From NCBI GenBank assembly GCA_945863605.1, contig CAMAZP010000008.1, forward strand, positions 1 to 64,000: DNA of 64,000 bases. Reading direction: 5' to 3'. How positions within the stretch are numbered: position 1 is the first letter of the stretch; the number at the start of each line of letters is the position of its first letter. Position numbers and translations under genes: made by a program. The notes beneath the pieces are model-generated. The model saw nothing but the letters and a program-made list of their open reading frames with translations. It was not told where the DNA came from and searched no databases. This document shows, piece after piece, positions 1-7,365 of the stretch. This stretch comes from Chitinophaga pinensis. Its GTDB lineage: Bacteria > Bacteroidota > Bacteroidia > Flavobacteriales_D > Crocinitomicaceae.

Positions 1-99
1 TAATTCCATTCTTTTCATATCTGCACTAAACAGAATATCAACCAATGTTGAGCGTTTTGTTGGTTTTGTTACAACCCAAAATTTTTGAACTTTACTCAT
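1..99 (-). CDS. Hypothetical protein, N-terminal fragment cut by window edge
   Basis: An open frame reads leftwards from an ATG at 97-99 to the window edge without a stop, giving 33 residues that start MSKVQKFWVVTKPTKRSTLV. Its remaining part lies outside the window, so the family cannot be named. The peptide is basic at its start and shows no signal peptide or membrane segment. It points away from the accessory cassette region to its right and could be the last ordinary gene before it or part of the same accessory block. The call rests only on an uninterrupted frame with a plausible start. Confidence 0.4.
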   Translation of the reverse strand, partial: MSKVQKFWVVTKPTKRSTLVDILFSADMKRMEL

Positions 100-175
100 A
101 TTATTATAGTCGTTTTTCTATACCACGACAAAAGATTTTAGTTATTAATTAAAACCACGTTTATCAAATATGCCA

Positions 176-313
176 GCCCATAACATTGGGTTTGCAAAAG
201 CTGTGGCTTATCGCTTCGTTTGACATTTTTTTACTATATTTATACATCGGTTCTTCCTTGGTAGTTTGGTGGTAAAATCACCGCCTTCGCAAAGCGGCGA
301 AACCGTTATAAGC
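176..313. repeat. attC-like spacer A (putative recombination site)
   Basis: This noncoding stretch fills most of the 302-base gap between the first partial gene and the toxin gene. It begins GCCCATAAC and ends GTTATAAGC, so the outer ATAAC and GTTAT can pair. Just inside, GGTTTGC can pair with GCGAAACC leaving one bulged G, as in the L boxes of integron attC sites. A further GC-rich hairpin (CCGC/GCGG) lies at about 281-298. The layout resembles spacers B (1033-1214) and C (1977-2110). Assignment as attC is inference from shape and placement, not from a match to a known site. Confidence 0.35.
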
Positions 314-389
314 GATTTTGAGAACCCCGACAAATCAACATTTAGAAAAAATAAATCAATTTTTCTGTTTCACTTTAGGAAAACTTTTG

Positions 390-397
390 TAACTTTG
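390..397 (+). promoter_or_regulatory. Bacteroidota -7 promoter element of the toxin-antitoxin pair
   Basis: TAACTTTG followed by CAC matches the Bacteroidota -7 consensus TAnnTTTG. It ends four bases before the GTG start of the toxin gene, so the message would be leaderless or nearly so. It shows that this accessory gene pair carries its own promoter. Confidence 0.55.
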
Positions 398-401
398 CAC
401 T

Positions 402-749
402 GTGGACAAAAATCAGAAACATAGAAATATTACATTTTATAAAAACTACTTTCAAGACTTCTTTTCCAAACAAAACAAGAAAGTAAAAGCAAAAATTGTT
501 TGGACTTTTGACTTGGTTGAAGACTTACAAAGAGTTCCTGAAACTTATCTGAAACACCTAGAGAACACGGACGGACTGTATGAAATCCGAGTTCAACTTG
601 GTAGCGATATTTTTAGAATTTTCTGTTTTTTTGACCAAGGACAATTAGTTGTCTTAGCGAACGGATTTCAAAAGAAAACTCAAAAGACACCCAAAAAAGA
701 AATAGAAATGGCACTTAAAATAAAAGCAGAATATGAAAGCGAAAAATAA
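402..749 (+). CDS. HigB-type (Gp49-like) RelE/ParE-superfamily toxin
   Basis: A 115-residue basic protein that looks like the phage Gp49/HigB branch of the RelE/ParE superfamily, whose members are ribosome-dependent mRNA-cleaving toxins. Supporting features are the family size, the segment GLYEIRVQLGSDIFRIFCFF (the typical beta strands that end in a conserved RIFCFF-like core) and the basic run KKTQKTPKKE before the last helix. The start is GTG, set by the TAACTTTG promoter just upstream; no in-frame ATG exists near the N terminus. The stop overlaps the start of the XRE antitoxin by 17 bases, the toxin-first order typical of higBA. It lies between two attC-like spacers, consistent with carriage on a mobile cassette. 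Confidence in the family is good; the RNase activity is inferred. Confidence 0.8.
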   Translation: MDKNQKHRNITFYKNYFQDFFSKQNKKVKAKIVWTFDLVEDLQRVPETYLKHLENTDGLYEIRVQLGSDIFRIFCFFDQGQLVVLANGFQKKTQKTPKKEIEMALKIKAEYESEK

Positions 750-1038
750 AAACTTGATGACTCTCGAAGAGTTTAAAGACAAAAACTACGGAAAACGTGG
801 GACAAAAGAACGTGACGAACTTGAAGCTGGTTATGAAGCATTTAAAATTGGTGCTTTGATTCACGACACGCGTATTGAAATGGGAATGACACAGGAACAA
901 CTTGCAGAAAAAGTTGGGACAACTAAATCCTATATTTCAAAAATTGAGAACAACATAAAAGAAGCCCGTATTTCGACACTTCAAAAAATAATTGAACTTG
1001 GTTTTGGCGGACGACTTGAATTGAACATAAAAATCTAA
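733..1038 (+). CDS. HigA-type XRE-family antitoxin
   Basis: A 101-residue protein with a helix-turn-helix domain of the XRE/Cro type at about residues 40-95: MTQEQLAEKVGTTKSYISKI is a clear HTH_3 signature. The acidic N-terminal region (residues 1-40) is likely the part that touches the toxin. The gene overlaps the upstream toxin gene, so the two are translationally coupled. Antitoxins of this kind neutralise the toxin and repress their own promoter, here probably the element at 390-397; that regulation is known for the family and not visible directly. The stop codon sits inside ATCTAAC, the presumed left end of attC-like spacer B. Confidence 0.85.
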   Translation: MKAKNKNLMTLEEFKDKNYGKRGTKERDELEAGYEAFKIGALIHDTRIEMGMTQEQLAEKVGTTKSYISKIENNIKEARISTLQKIIELGFGGRLELNIKI

Positions 1039-1214
1039 CAAGACAGACTTGACAGAAGAAAGAAAAACCGCATAAACAGCACCTACAAGAAATTGGCGGT
1101 TCAGGCTTAAATGATCCCGCACATGCGGGATTGTGCTTCTATTCAAGTTCAGTGCTGGCGGACAGTTTTGTGCTTCGAAATCCCGCCCTTCGGGTAGCTG
1201 CAAACCGTTATGCG
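1033..1214. repeat. attC-like spacer B (putative recombination site)
   Basis: The interval starts with ATCTAAC, which fits the integron R'' box RYYYAAC and overlaps the antitoxin stop codon, and ends with GTTATGCG, which carries the conserved GTT of an R' box. Inside are a perfect seven-base hairpin (ATCCCGC/GCGGGAT, about 1110-1128) and a second GC-rich one near 1183. A stop-overlapping TAAC is a usual feature of cassette-borne attC sites. At 182 bases it is long for an attC site; an alternative left end at CGCATAAAC near 1069 would give about 146 bases. No gene is seen in it. Confidence 0.35.
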
Positions 1215-1244
1215 TAATTGTTTTTTGAATCTATCTGTAAAAAT

Positions 1245-1982
1245 ATGCTAAATTTCAATGATCTTTTGTCAAGTTTAATAGAGAGAAATAGACTGGTATT
1301 TCATTCTGAAGATGACTTTAAATTTTCTCTTAGCCAGGTGATTGCTGAAAGGTATCCAAACTTTTCTGTTAGGCTTGAAAGGCCTGCTGAAATTCCAATG
1401 CTTTATAGAAATGGTAATCCAACTTTTGTCAGAGCCCCTATTGATATCATTTTAATTGATGAGATAGGCAACACTATTCCTATTGAATTAAAATATAAAA
1501 CCAAGAAAGCTGTCTTTGATATAAACAATGAAAAATATTCATTATCAAATCATTCAGCAAACGATGTTGGAAGGTATAGCTTTAGAAAAGATATTTATAG
1601 AATCGAAAAATACCTTGAAAATAACCAAAACAGTAAAGTGGGTTACGTTTTAATTCTTACTAATGATCAAGCTTATTCAACTTCAAATGCTTGGGATAAA
1701 AACAATATTGACAAACACTTTACATTTCATCAAGGCGCTATAATTCCGAAAAAAGATGAAAGCTGGAATTCTGACTCAATTGATAAAACTAAATATTATT
1801 TTGACGATACAGATAAAAAGTGGAAATATATAGGATTGAAAAAAAATCACTGGACTTGCAGTGACGAACTGTATTATATATTAGATTTAAATAATAATTA
1901 CAATGTAAAATGGCAATTGTATTCTGAAGTACAGGCAAATAAATTTGAATACTGCTTATTGGAGATTATTAATAACGTTTAA
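1245..1982 (+). CDS. PD-(D/E)xK nuclease-like protein of unknown role
   Basis: A 245-residue protein counted from the ATG at 1245; a TTG 27 bases earlier would extend it but lies at the edge of spacer B and is less likely. An N-terminal helix with acidic residues (HSEDDFKFSL) is followed by PIDIILIDEIGNTIPIELKY, which has the D-x(n)-E-x-K layout of the PD-(D/E)xK nuclease core. A beta strand reading VGYVLILTND follows, as in restriction-endonuclease-like folds. No signal peptide or membrane segment is seen. The gene stands alone between attC-like spacers B and C. A role in DNA cleavage, perhaps anti-phage, is inferred from fold and setting only. Related full-length families could not be named by eye. 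Confidence 0.55.
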   Translation: MLNFNDLLSSLIERNRLVFHSEDDFKFSLSQVIAERYPNFSVRLERPAEIPMLYRNGNPTFVRAPIDIILIDEIGNTIPIELKYKTKKAVFDINNEKYSLSNHSANDVGRYSFRKDIYRIEKYLENNQNSKVGYVLILTNDQAYSTSNAWDKNNIDKHFTFHQGAIIPKKDESWNSDSIDKTKYYFDDTDKKWKYIGLKKNHWTCSDELYYILDLNNNYNVKWQLYSEVQANKFEYCLLEIINNV

Positions 1983-2110
1983 CATAGGTAGGCCAAAATT
2001 TGGGTATCGCAGAGTTGGAGATTCCGTTTTCTTTTTAACTCAGTTAAGAATTTAAAAATTTCGGTCATCAATCCAAAACTTCGGCTACTAAGCATCGGTT
2101 CGTTATAGGC
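1977..2110. repeat. attC-like spacer C (putative recombination site)
   Basis: It starts with GTTTAAC, an exact fit to RYYYAAC that again overlaps the stop codon of the gene before it, and ends with GTTATAGGC. Its length (134 bases) is close to spacer A. The right-end trinucleotide GTT follows a C, as in spacers A and B, and the next gene begins 12 bases later. CGTTTAAC here and the rc of GTTATGCG at the start of the same unit agree at six of eight bases, as expected when a cassette carries both halves of its own site. Confidence 0.35.
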
Positions 2111-2122
2111 AAAAAAAGAAAA

Positions 2123-2578
2123 ATGGAAAAAATCCTTATTGATGAATTAGTAGAAAGTAAATGGATATGTCCATTTGATATTAATACGCTAGAAATATTA
2201 CTATCGAATGAGGAATCAAGAGGTTTAATAGAAAAATTTTACTCATTATGCGATACTATAAATTATGAGTTTTCGTCTCCAGGTAATTCATTTGAAAGAA
2301 AATTAATAATTATACTCAACCGAAAATATCAACTTGAAAGATTAAATGGTCCCTGCTTAATTAGACATGCATGTGAATCAAATAATGAGTGGCTTGCAAC
2401 ATATGATAATTTGATTGATGCTATAAAAAATGATGCAAGTAAAATTAAGTTTCGAGAGTTTAAAGGTGGAAAATTGAGTTTTATTTTACTGACAGAAAAA
2501 GATATAATAGCTAAATTCAGATCAGATGTATTAAATAATGCAGGAATAATTGCGACCTATAATACATTTATATTATAG
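2123..2578 (+). CDS. Hypothetical protein
   Basis: A 151-residue soluble protein that I do not recognise. It has no signal peptide, membrane segment or Cys/His metal motif. The sequence reads as mixed alpha/beta with an N-terminal helical part (about 1-60), a central segment containing GPCLIRHACES, and a C-terminal part with alternating hydrophobics (KLSFILLTEKDIIAKF). The ATG follows attC-like spacer C by 12 bases, which suggests it is the last gene of the cassette-like block. No attC-like end is seen after its stop. It could be a stand-alone effector, an immunity or defence component, or a cassette gene of unknown use; nothing in the sequence decides this. Confidence 0.6.
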   Translation: MEKILIDELVESKWICPFDINTLEILLSNEESRGLIEKFYSLCDTINYEFSSPGNSFERKLIIILNRKYQLERLNGPCLIRHACESNNEWLATYDNLIDAIKNDASKIKFREFKGGKLSFILLTEKDIIAKFRSDVLNNAGIIATYNTFIL

Positions 2579-2596
2579 CAGTAACTTTTACAAGTC

Positions 2597-3376
2597 TTAA
2601 TTCTCCTTATAATTCTCCAACATTAACTTCCAATCATAAGGTCTAAAAATCAATTTGTAATCTGAAAGATCTTCCTTTTTATATTTTCCAATCAATTTTT
2701 TTATTCCTTTTTTGCCACCAAAATCTGCTCTGAACCAACTGAAAATTTTAGAGGTTTCAATCGTTTTTTTGTCTTGATTGATAATGCAATTCTCCGAAAC
2801 AAAAAATGCTTCGGCAATAGCTAACTGACTATCCAATTTATCCACCGAATAATAAGCAACAGCTGGACAAGCACTTGCACCACAATTCAACGCAAAATGT
2901 ATTCTGTAATCGGGCTTTTTGACACGCAGTTTTTTTTCTAAACTACCAACAAAAGTTTTGTTTAAATAACCCAAGCTCAGTTTACTTTTAGAATGCCTTA
3001 AAATACCATGTTCAATAAAATCAAAGCTCAATAATTTACCACCAATGTTTATTTGATTTTCACTAAAAAACTTGTTTCTATTCAGATATTGTTCGGGGTT
3101 TTTACTTAAGATTTTTTGAATAAAAGCATTGTAAAGGTTCAACCAAAAAGCAGTTTTTTGTGCATCCGTTTTAAGCTGATTTTGTAATTGTTCGATGGAC
3201 ACATTTTGTAATACCAAAATCAAAGAATCAGCTGTGTATTTATCGTTGATTTTAATGCGAATCAACAATACTTCTGCAATAAAATTCAAATTTCGGGTGG
3301 TATCTTTTTGCTCACTACTTTTTGCCATGCAATTGATGAAGCTCAAGAAAAATAATAGGGCAATCAAAATTTTCAT
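2597..3376 (-). CDS. DUF547 domain-containing secreted protein
   Basis: A 259-residue protein counted from the ATG at 3376; the frame opens earlier, but the internal Met begins a clear signal peptide (MKILIALLFFLSF). Signs of DUF547 are TAFWLNLYNAFIQ, SFDFIEHGILRH and the strongly conserved FALNCGASACPAVAYY. DUF547 proteins are common in Bacteroidota and plants; their biochemical role is unknown, although a papain-like fold has been suggested for relatives. The paired Cys of NCGASACP are conserved in the family. The gene lies 54 bases downstream of the radical SAM gene on the same strand and may be co-transcribed. It is convergent with the cassette-like region. Confidence 0.8.
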   Translation of the reverse strand: MKILIALLFFLSFINCMAKSSEQKDTTRNLNFIAEVLLIRIKINDKYTADSLILVLQNVSIEQLQNQLKTDAQKTAFWLNLYNAFIQKILSKNPEQYLNRNKFFSENQINIGGKLLSFDFIEHGILRHSKSKLSLGYLNKTFVGSLEKKLRVKKPDYRIHFALNCGASACPAVAYYSVDKLDSQLAIAEAFFVSENCIINQDKKTIETSKIFSWFRADFGGKKGIKKLIGKYKKEDLSDYKLIFRPYDWKLMLENYKEN

Positions 3377-3430
3377 ATTGGAAATATAAGCAGGTGAGGA
3401 ATCCTTCATAAAATTAAAATCAATCTATCA

Positions 3431-5284
3431 TCAAAGAAAACCTTCAATTAAATTCTTTGGATGCGTAGTGGCGACAACTGGAAAATCAAACCAAGAAGAC
3501 AATTGCTTTTCAAAACCTGTTTTGTTTAAGTAACTGTTCAAGGCTGCGTTAAGTCCATTCGTGAACTTCTCATGGTCGGCGCCTTTTGGGTCGAGGTGGA
3601 TTAAGTCATTTTGTGCGAAGCCTTCAAAAATTGGACCTGTAATTTCAATCTCAAATTCCTCCGGATTTAGACCAATTGGGCTGTGTGCGGTTGCAGTAAA
3701 CAAATGCCAAAACGCCGATTGAATGCAATTTTTTTCAAACAGTTGTCTTACCACTTCTAAGGAATCAATTGTTTCTTGCTCCGTTTCCGTTGGAAAACCA
3801 TACATCAAATAAGCATGTACAAAAATTCCAAAGCTTGAAAAGTTATGTGTCACTCTTGTTACTTGAGCAATGTCCACACCTTTTTTCATCTTTGCCAAAA
3901 GACGGTCGGAAGCAACTTCCAAACCACCAGTGACAGCTATGCAACCTGCTTTTGCCATAAGTTCACACAACTCCGCTGTAAACGTTTTTTCAAATCGAAT
4001 GTTGGTCCACCAAGTAATTGAAAGATTGCGTTTCATCAATTCTAAAGAAAGTGTCCGTAACATTTTAGGAGGTGCAGCTTCATCTACAAAATGAAAACCT
4101 GTTAAACCTGTATCTTTTATTATTTTTTCGATTTTATCCACCAACTTTTCGGCGGTCGTATTTTGGTAATTCCCAATATAATCAAGACTTACATCACAAA
4201 AGGAGCACTGTTTCCAATAACAACCGTGCGAAACTGTTAGCTTGTTCCATCTTTTGTCTGTCCACATGCGGTGCATTGGGTTCACCACATCTAAAAAAGA
4301 AATGTACTTTTCATGCGGTAAATCAAGGTAACTTGGAGCAGGTAACTGTTCATGGTGAAAGATTTTATTGGGAATTTGATTTTTGTAAACCACCTGATTG
4401 TTTTCTAATACAAACGTTCTTTCCAACTCGTTACTACTGATTTTTCCTTCAATCAACTGCACCATTTTTAGAATCGGTCCTTCACCGTCGTCTAAGGAAA
4501 TGAAGTCGAGGTAGTCAAAAATCCGTGGGTCTTCCAAGCTTCGAAGTTCCGTATTGCAATAACCACCACCAAAAGCAACGTAAATAGCTGGATAAAAATC
4601 TTTTATGAATTGTGAACACCGCAAGGCTGCGAATAAATTACCTGGAAAAGGTATTGTGAACCCCACTAGATTTGGTTCATACAATAGAATTTTTTTCTCT
4701 AAAATCTGCAGCATTTCTTCTTCAATGAGCGTTGGTTCGTAGTGCAAAAATTCATCTATTTGATCAAAACTACTCGCTGATCGTGCGATTTGTTCGGCAT
4801 ATTTTGTGAAAGCAAAAAACTCATCAACATTGGCTTGAATAAAGTCGCCGATTTCTTCAATGAAAAGGGTCGCGAAATGTTTTGCTTTGTCAATGATTCC
4901 AGCATCGCCTTCTTCCCATTTAATTGCTGCGTTCACCTTCGCTAATCGGTGACCATTGGGTAAAAATCCTGGTTCTATAATTTTATGAGCCGTTTCTAAA
5001 TCGTGTTTTTGTAAAAATCGAATCACTAAGTCAACTCGTACGATGTATAACTGCTTCATTTTTTTAACACCCGGAAAAAAATTACTTCCAGTGTATTTAG
5101 CTTCCTTAAAAAGCTGCACCAAAAAATCACTAGTAAACACTGAAGTAAACAGCTCAATACTTAAATCGCAATGTGAAACTGAGACGTCATGTTCATCCAA
5201 AAAACCTTTCAAATAAGCCGTTGCAGGATAGGGAGTGTTCAGCTGTGTAAATGGGGGCGTTATGAGAAGTAACTTAGTTTGCAT
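3431..5284 (-). CDS. B12-binding-type radical SAM protein
   Basis: A 617-residue protein of the COG1032-like class: an N-terminal cobalamin-binding-like Rossmann region (about 1-280, with LLLITPPFTQLNTPYPA at the start) followed by a radical SAM TIM-barrel. The cluster-binding cysteines are C355, C360 and C363 in HGCYWKQCSFCD, spaced C-x4-C-x2-C rather than the usual C-x3-C-x2-C. FHFVDEAAPP follows in the barrel. The DxHxxG cobalamin ligand motif is not evident, so B12 binding is uncertain. The start at 5284 is chosen because a TATATTTGC promoter lies directly before it and would exclude the longer frame to 5338. The substrate is unknown; relatives methylate or rearrange unactivated carbons. 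Confidence 0.85.
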   Translation of the reverse strand: MQTKLLLITPPFTQLNTPYPATAYLKGFLDEHDVSVSHCDLSIELFTSVFTSDFLVQLFKEAKYTGSNFFPGVKKMKQLYIVRVDLVIRFLQKHDLETAHKIIEPGFLPNGHRLAKVNAAIKWEEGDAGIIDKAKHFATLFIEEIGDFIQANVDEFFAFTKYAEQIARSASSFDQIDEFLHYEPTLIEEEMLQILEKKILLYEPNLVGFTIPFPGNLFAALRCSQFIKDFYPAIYVAFGGGYCNTELRSLEDPRIFDYLDFISLDDGEGPILKMVQLIEGKISSNELERTFVLENNQVVYKNQIPNKIFHHEQLPAPSYLDLPHEKYISFLDVVNPMHRMWTDKRWNKLTVSHGCYWKQCSFCDVSLDYIGNYQNTTAEKLVDKIEKIIKDTGLTGFHFVDEAAPPKMLRTLSLELMKRNLSITWWTNIRFEKTFTAELCELMAKAGCIAVTGGLEVASDRLLAKMKKGVDIAQVTRVTHNFSSFGIFVHAYLMYGFPTETEQETIDSLEVVRQLFEKNCIQSAFWHLFTATAHSPIGLNPEEFEIEITGPIFEGFAQNDLIHLDPKGADHEKFTNGLNAALNSYLNKTGFEKQLSSWFDFPVVATTHPKNLIEGFL

Positions 5285-5287
5285 GTG

Positions 5288-5295
5288 CAAATATA
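5288..5295 (-). promoter_or_regulatory. -7 promoter element deciding the radical SAM start
   Basis: On the minus strand TATATTTG ends three bases before the ATG at 5284, so transcription would begin at or beside the start codon. The 19-base block from this element into the coding sequence matches the one at 47792-47810 at all but one base. Confidence 0.6.
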
Positions 5296-5516
5296 AACAA
5301 GATGGAGGCTTTGTGGGGAAACACCTAGAAAACGACATTTAGCAAAATACAATTGATTTTAGTTCAAAATTGAAAAAGAAACAGCGAATATCCGCCACAG
5401 CGGAGGCAAAGGCGCCTTAAAATAAATTTCAGAATTGTTTCATTGCAAAATTGAAATTGTTTGTTTCAGGCTTATTTTAGGGAATTCTATTAACTTTAGT
5501 CGAATTATCCTCAACC

Positions 5517-6062
5517 ATGACCTTTGAATTAAAAATTGACGAAAACGATTATCTGACTTATCAACTTTTTGTTGCCTCACAATCAAAAACCATTAAAAGA
5601 AAAAGAAGTCGCAACAAAATCATCATGCCAATCTTGTATCTCGTGCTTGGTGCTTCTGGTTTTTATCAAAAAAATCTTTTAATGGGTGTTTTATTTTGTG
5701 TTTTATCCATTCTTTGGTTTTTCCTTTACCCACTTTGGGAGCGAAATAATTACATCAAACATTACAAGAATTTCATACAAGAAAATTACAAGAATGCTTT
5801 CGGAAAAAGTGCCTTTTTGGAAATCAGCGATCAAACAATTTTTATCAAAGATGAATTAAGTGAAGCGAAAGTTAGCACGAGCGAAATCCAAGAAATCTAC
5901 GAAATTCCAACAACAATCTTTATAAGAATGAAAGCTGGTAAAACGTTAATTTTGCCGAAAGAAAAAATTGCTACAATTCAAGAGCTAAAAACGGAACTAA
6001 TAAGTCTAGCAGGCGTTTTAAAAATCAGCTATGTTTCGGATGAGAACTGGGTTTGGAGGTGA
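5517..6062 (+). CDS. YcxB-like membrane protein
   Basis: A 181-residue protein with two adjacent membrane segments at about residues 35-70 (IIMPILYLVLGASGF and LLMGVLFCVLSILWFFLYPL), flanked by a short cytosolic N terminus and a C-terminal soluble domain. The layout and the C-terminal stretch (SEIQEIYEIPTTIFIRMKAG followed by a strand and ILPKE) fit the YcxB-like family, in which a PH-like domain follows a membrane hairpin. The function of the family is unknown. A TAACTTTA element at about 5490 could serve as promoter. The gene stands alone, divergent from the radical SAM gene. The 178-base gap before it contains a small GC-rich hairpin (TCCGC/GCGGA near 5392) of unknown use. Confidence 0.75.
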   Translation: MTFELKIDENDYLTYQLFVASQSKTIKRKRSRNKIIMPILYLVLGASGFYQKNLLMGVLFCVLSILWFFLYPLWERNNYIKHYKNFIQENYKNAFGKSAFLEISDQTIFIKDELSEAKVSTSEIQEIYEIPTTIFIRMKAGKTLILPKEKIATIQELKTELISLAGVLKISYVSDENWVWR

Positions 6063-6102
6063 AGATGTTAACTAAAATAATAACTAATGAAATAACTTTA
6101 AA

Positions 6103-6516
6103 ATGAAACAACTTTTCTTTCTAAACATATTATTTTTAGTTAGTTGCAGCGATTCGGCAAATAAAATGAAATTTCCAATTGAAAGAATCAATGAACATAT
6201 CGTTTTTAATTCTTATAAAAATAAATCCTATTATTCAGTCAATATTGGAGATACAATTAATATTTACTATACAACTAACTCGTGCTGCAAATACTGTCAA
6301 CCAAACACGAAAAAATTACAACATTTAGAATATTTCGAAAGCAAAATTGTCATTCCATCAAAAAAAGATTGCGAGGGTTGTAATTACACTTCTGCACTAA
6401 TGTTTGTCGCTAAAAGTGTTGGAGTTGACACAATTAAAGATGTAATAATTTCACCATTTTCAAATTGCAATGACACTCTTAAAGAGTTAAAAAAATACAT
6501 TGTTAGGATTAAATGA
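6103..6516 (+). CDS. Small lipoprotein with Cys-rich domain
   Basis: A 137-residue protein with a lipoprotein signal: MKQLFFLNILFLVSC, where LVSC fits the lipobox and the Cys at 15 would be lipidated. The mature part contains six more cysteines, including CCKYC, CEGC and one near the C terminus, which suggests disulfides or metal binding in the periplasm. No known family was recognised. It follows the YcxB-like gene by 40 bases on the same strand and may be in one transcript with it. It probably sits in the inner face of the outer membrane, inferred only from the lipobox. Confidence 0.6.
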   Translation: MKQLFFLNILFLVSCSDSANKMKFPIERINEHIVFNSYKNKSYYSVNIGDTINIYYTTNSCCKYCQPNTKKLQHLEYFESKIVIPSKKDCEGCNYTSALMFVAKSVGVDTIKDVIISPFSNCNDTLKELKKYIVRIK

Positions 6517-6550
6517 GAGTTTTATTTGTTTTAAAAATGATTCTTATTTT

Positions 6551-7171
6551 TTAAATCATACTTCTCGACTGACTTAATCCTGAATTTGCACCAATATTCC
6601 ATTTAATTCCAAGTCCTGAAGAGCTTAGATCAATAGTATTCATCATCTTATTCAAAGATTTCTTTGCGTGTTGATTATGGAGAAGGTAAGCTGTTAAGTC
6701 AAATAAAAACAAAAATCCACCTTGCATCAACAAACTGTTTCCGTAGCCATTGAATTGAGCGCGCTTAGAAAGATTAATTTTTGCGTTGCTCCGTAACAAT
6801 AATCCTGCTGAAATGTAGGCTACGTCTAATCCCGAATTTATTAAAAATATTTTTTCTGTTTTATGTTGAATCAAAACTGATTTATCAAAAGTTAAATTTG
6901 GGTTTGATTTCTTCGCATTAAAATAACCAGGAATTGCCAAACCAATATTCACCGTATTCCACAGCACATTCATTTGATGAAAATAGTGCGCTTCTCCTTT
7001 TGGAACTGTTGCCCACCCTACTCCACTTACTAAAAAATTAGCACTAGCCCAAGAACCAAGTCCTAGCATCAATCGCTTGTCTGTTTGAAAGCGCTCTTGA
7101 TTGAACTCTAAAAGCGGTTGTGCAAAAGAACTTAAAGTGTAAGACAATGAGAAAAGGAGGAAGAACTTCAT
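6551..7171 (-). CDS. Exported or membrane protein of unknown function
   Basis: A 206-residue protein with an N-terminal signal (MKFFLLFSLSYTLSSFAQP, likely cut after the Ala-Gln region) and several hydrophobic stretches: GSWASANFLVSGVGW, VLWNTVNIGLAIPGYF, FLINSGLDVAYISAGLLL and LLMQGGFLFLFDLTAYLLH. This pattern resembles a small Bacteroidota-specific membrane protein family annotated only as a domain of unknown function (possibly DUF6992, from memory and unverified). It is convergent with the lipoprotein gene at 6103-6516 and divergent from the HNH gene. No catalytic motif is visible. Confidence 0.6.
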   Translation of the reverse strand: MKFFLLFSLSYTLSSFAQPLLEFNQERFQTDKRLMLGLGSWASANFLVSGVGWATVPKGEAHYFHQMNVLWNTVNIGLAIPGYFNAKKSNPNLTFDKSVLIQHKTEKIFLINSGLDVAYISAGLLLRSNAKINLSKRAQFNGYGNSLLMQGGFLFLFDLTAYLLHNQHAKKSLNKMMNTIDLSSSGLGIKWNIGANSGLSQSRSMI

Positions 7172-7365
7172 ATTATTTGCTTAGGAGTAGAATTTTTAAA
7201 CAAAAATTTGTAATTTAAGTTTAAAATACAAATTTTATAATCACTTTTGAGATTAAAAACAACTAAACAAAATACTTGAAAAGAAACAGTTATCTATTAT
7301 TCAAGTAATTTTAGTTCATAAAAATGAAAAATTAAAACAAAATTTTAAATTCGTAAAATCAAAAA

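Noticed and set aside
1218-1244. TTG start at 1218 for the nuclease-like gene
   Set aside because: The ATG at 1245 begins the conserved-looking protein, and 1218 lies within the end of attC-like spacer B. Similar non-ATG extensions at 14379, 16808, 19109, 40990, 41858, 42529, 42564 and 61020 were set aside for nearby ATG codons.
1-2600. Insertion sequence or prophage as the origin of the accessory block
   Set aside because: No transposase, integrase, phage structural gene or long terminal inverted repeat is visible, and the spacers fit a cassette layout better.
4072-4440. A 122-codon open frame on the plus strand inside the radical SAM gene
   Set aside because: It lies wholly within a well-supported gene on the other strand and its residues show no domain pattern. 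The same applies to the other long antisense frames, for example those within carB, dnaG, thrS and mutB.
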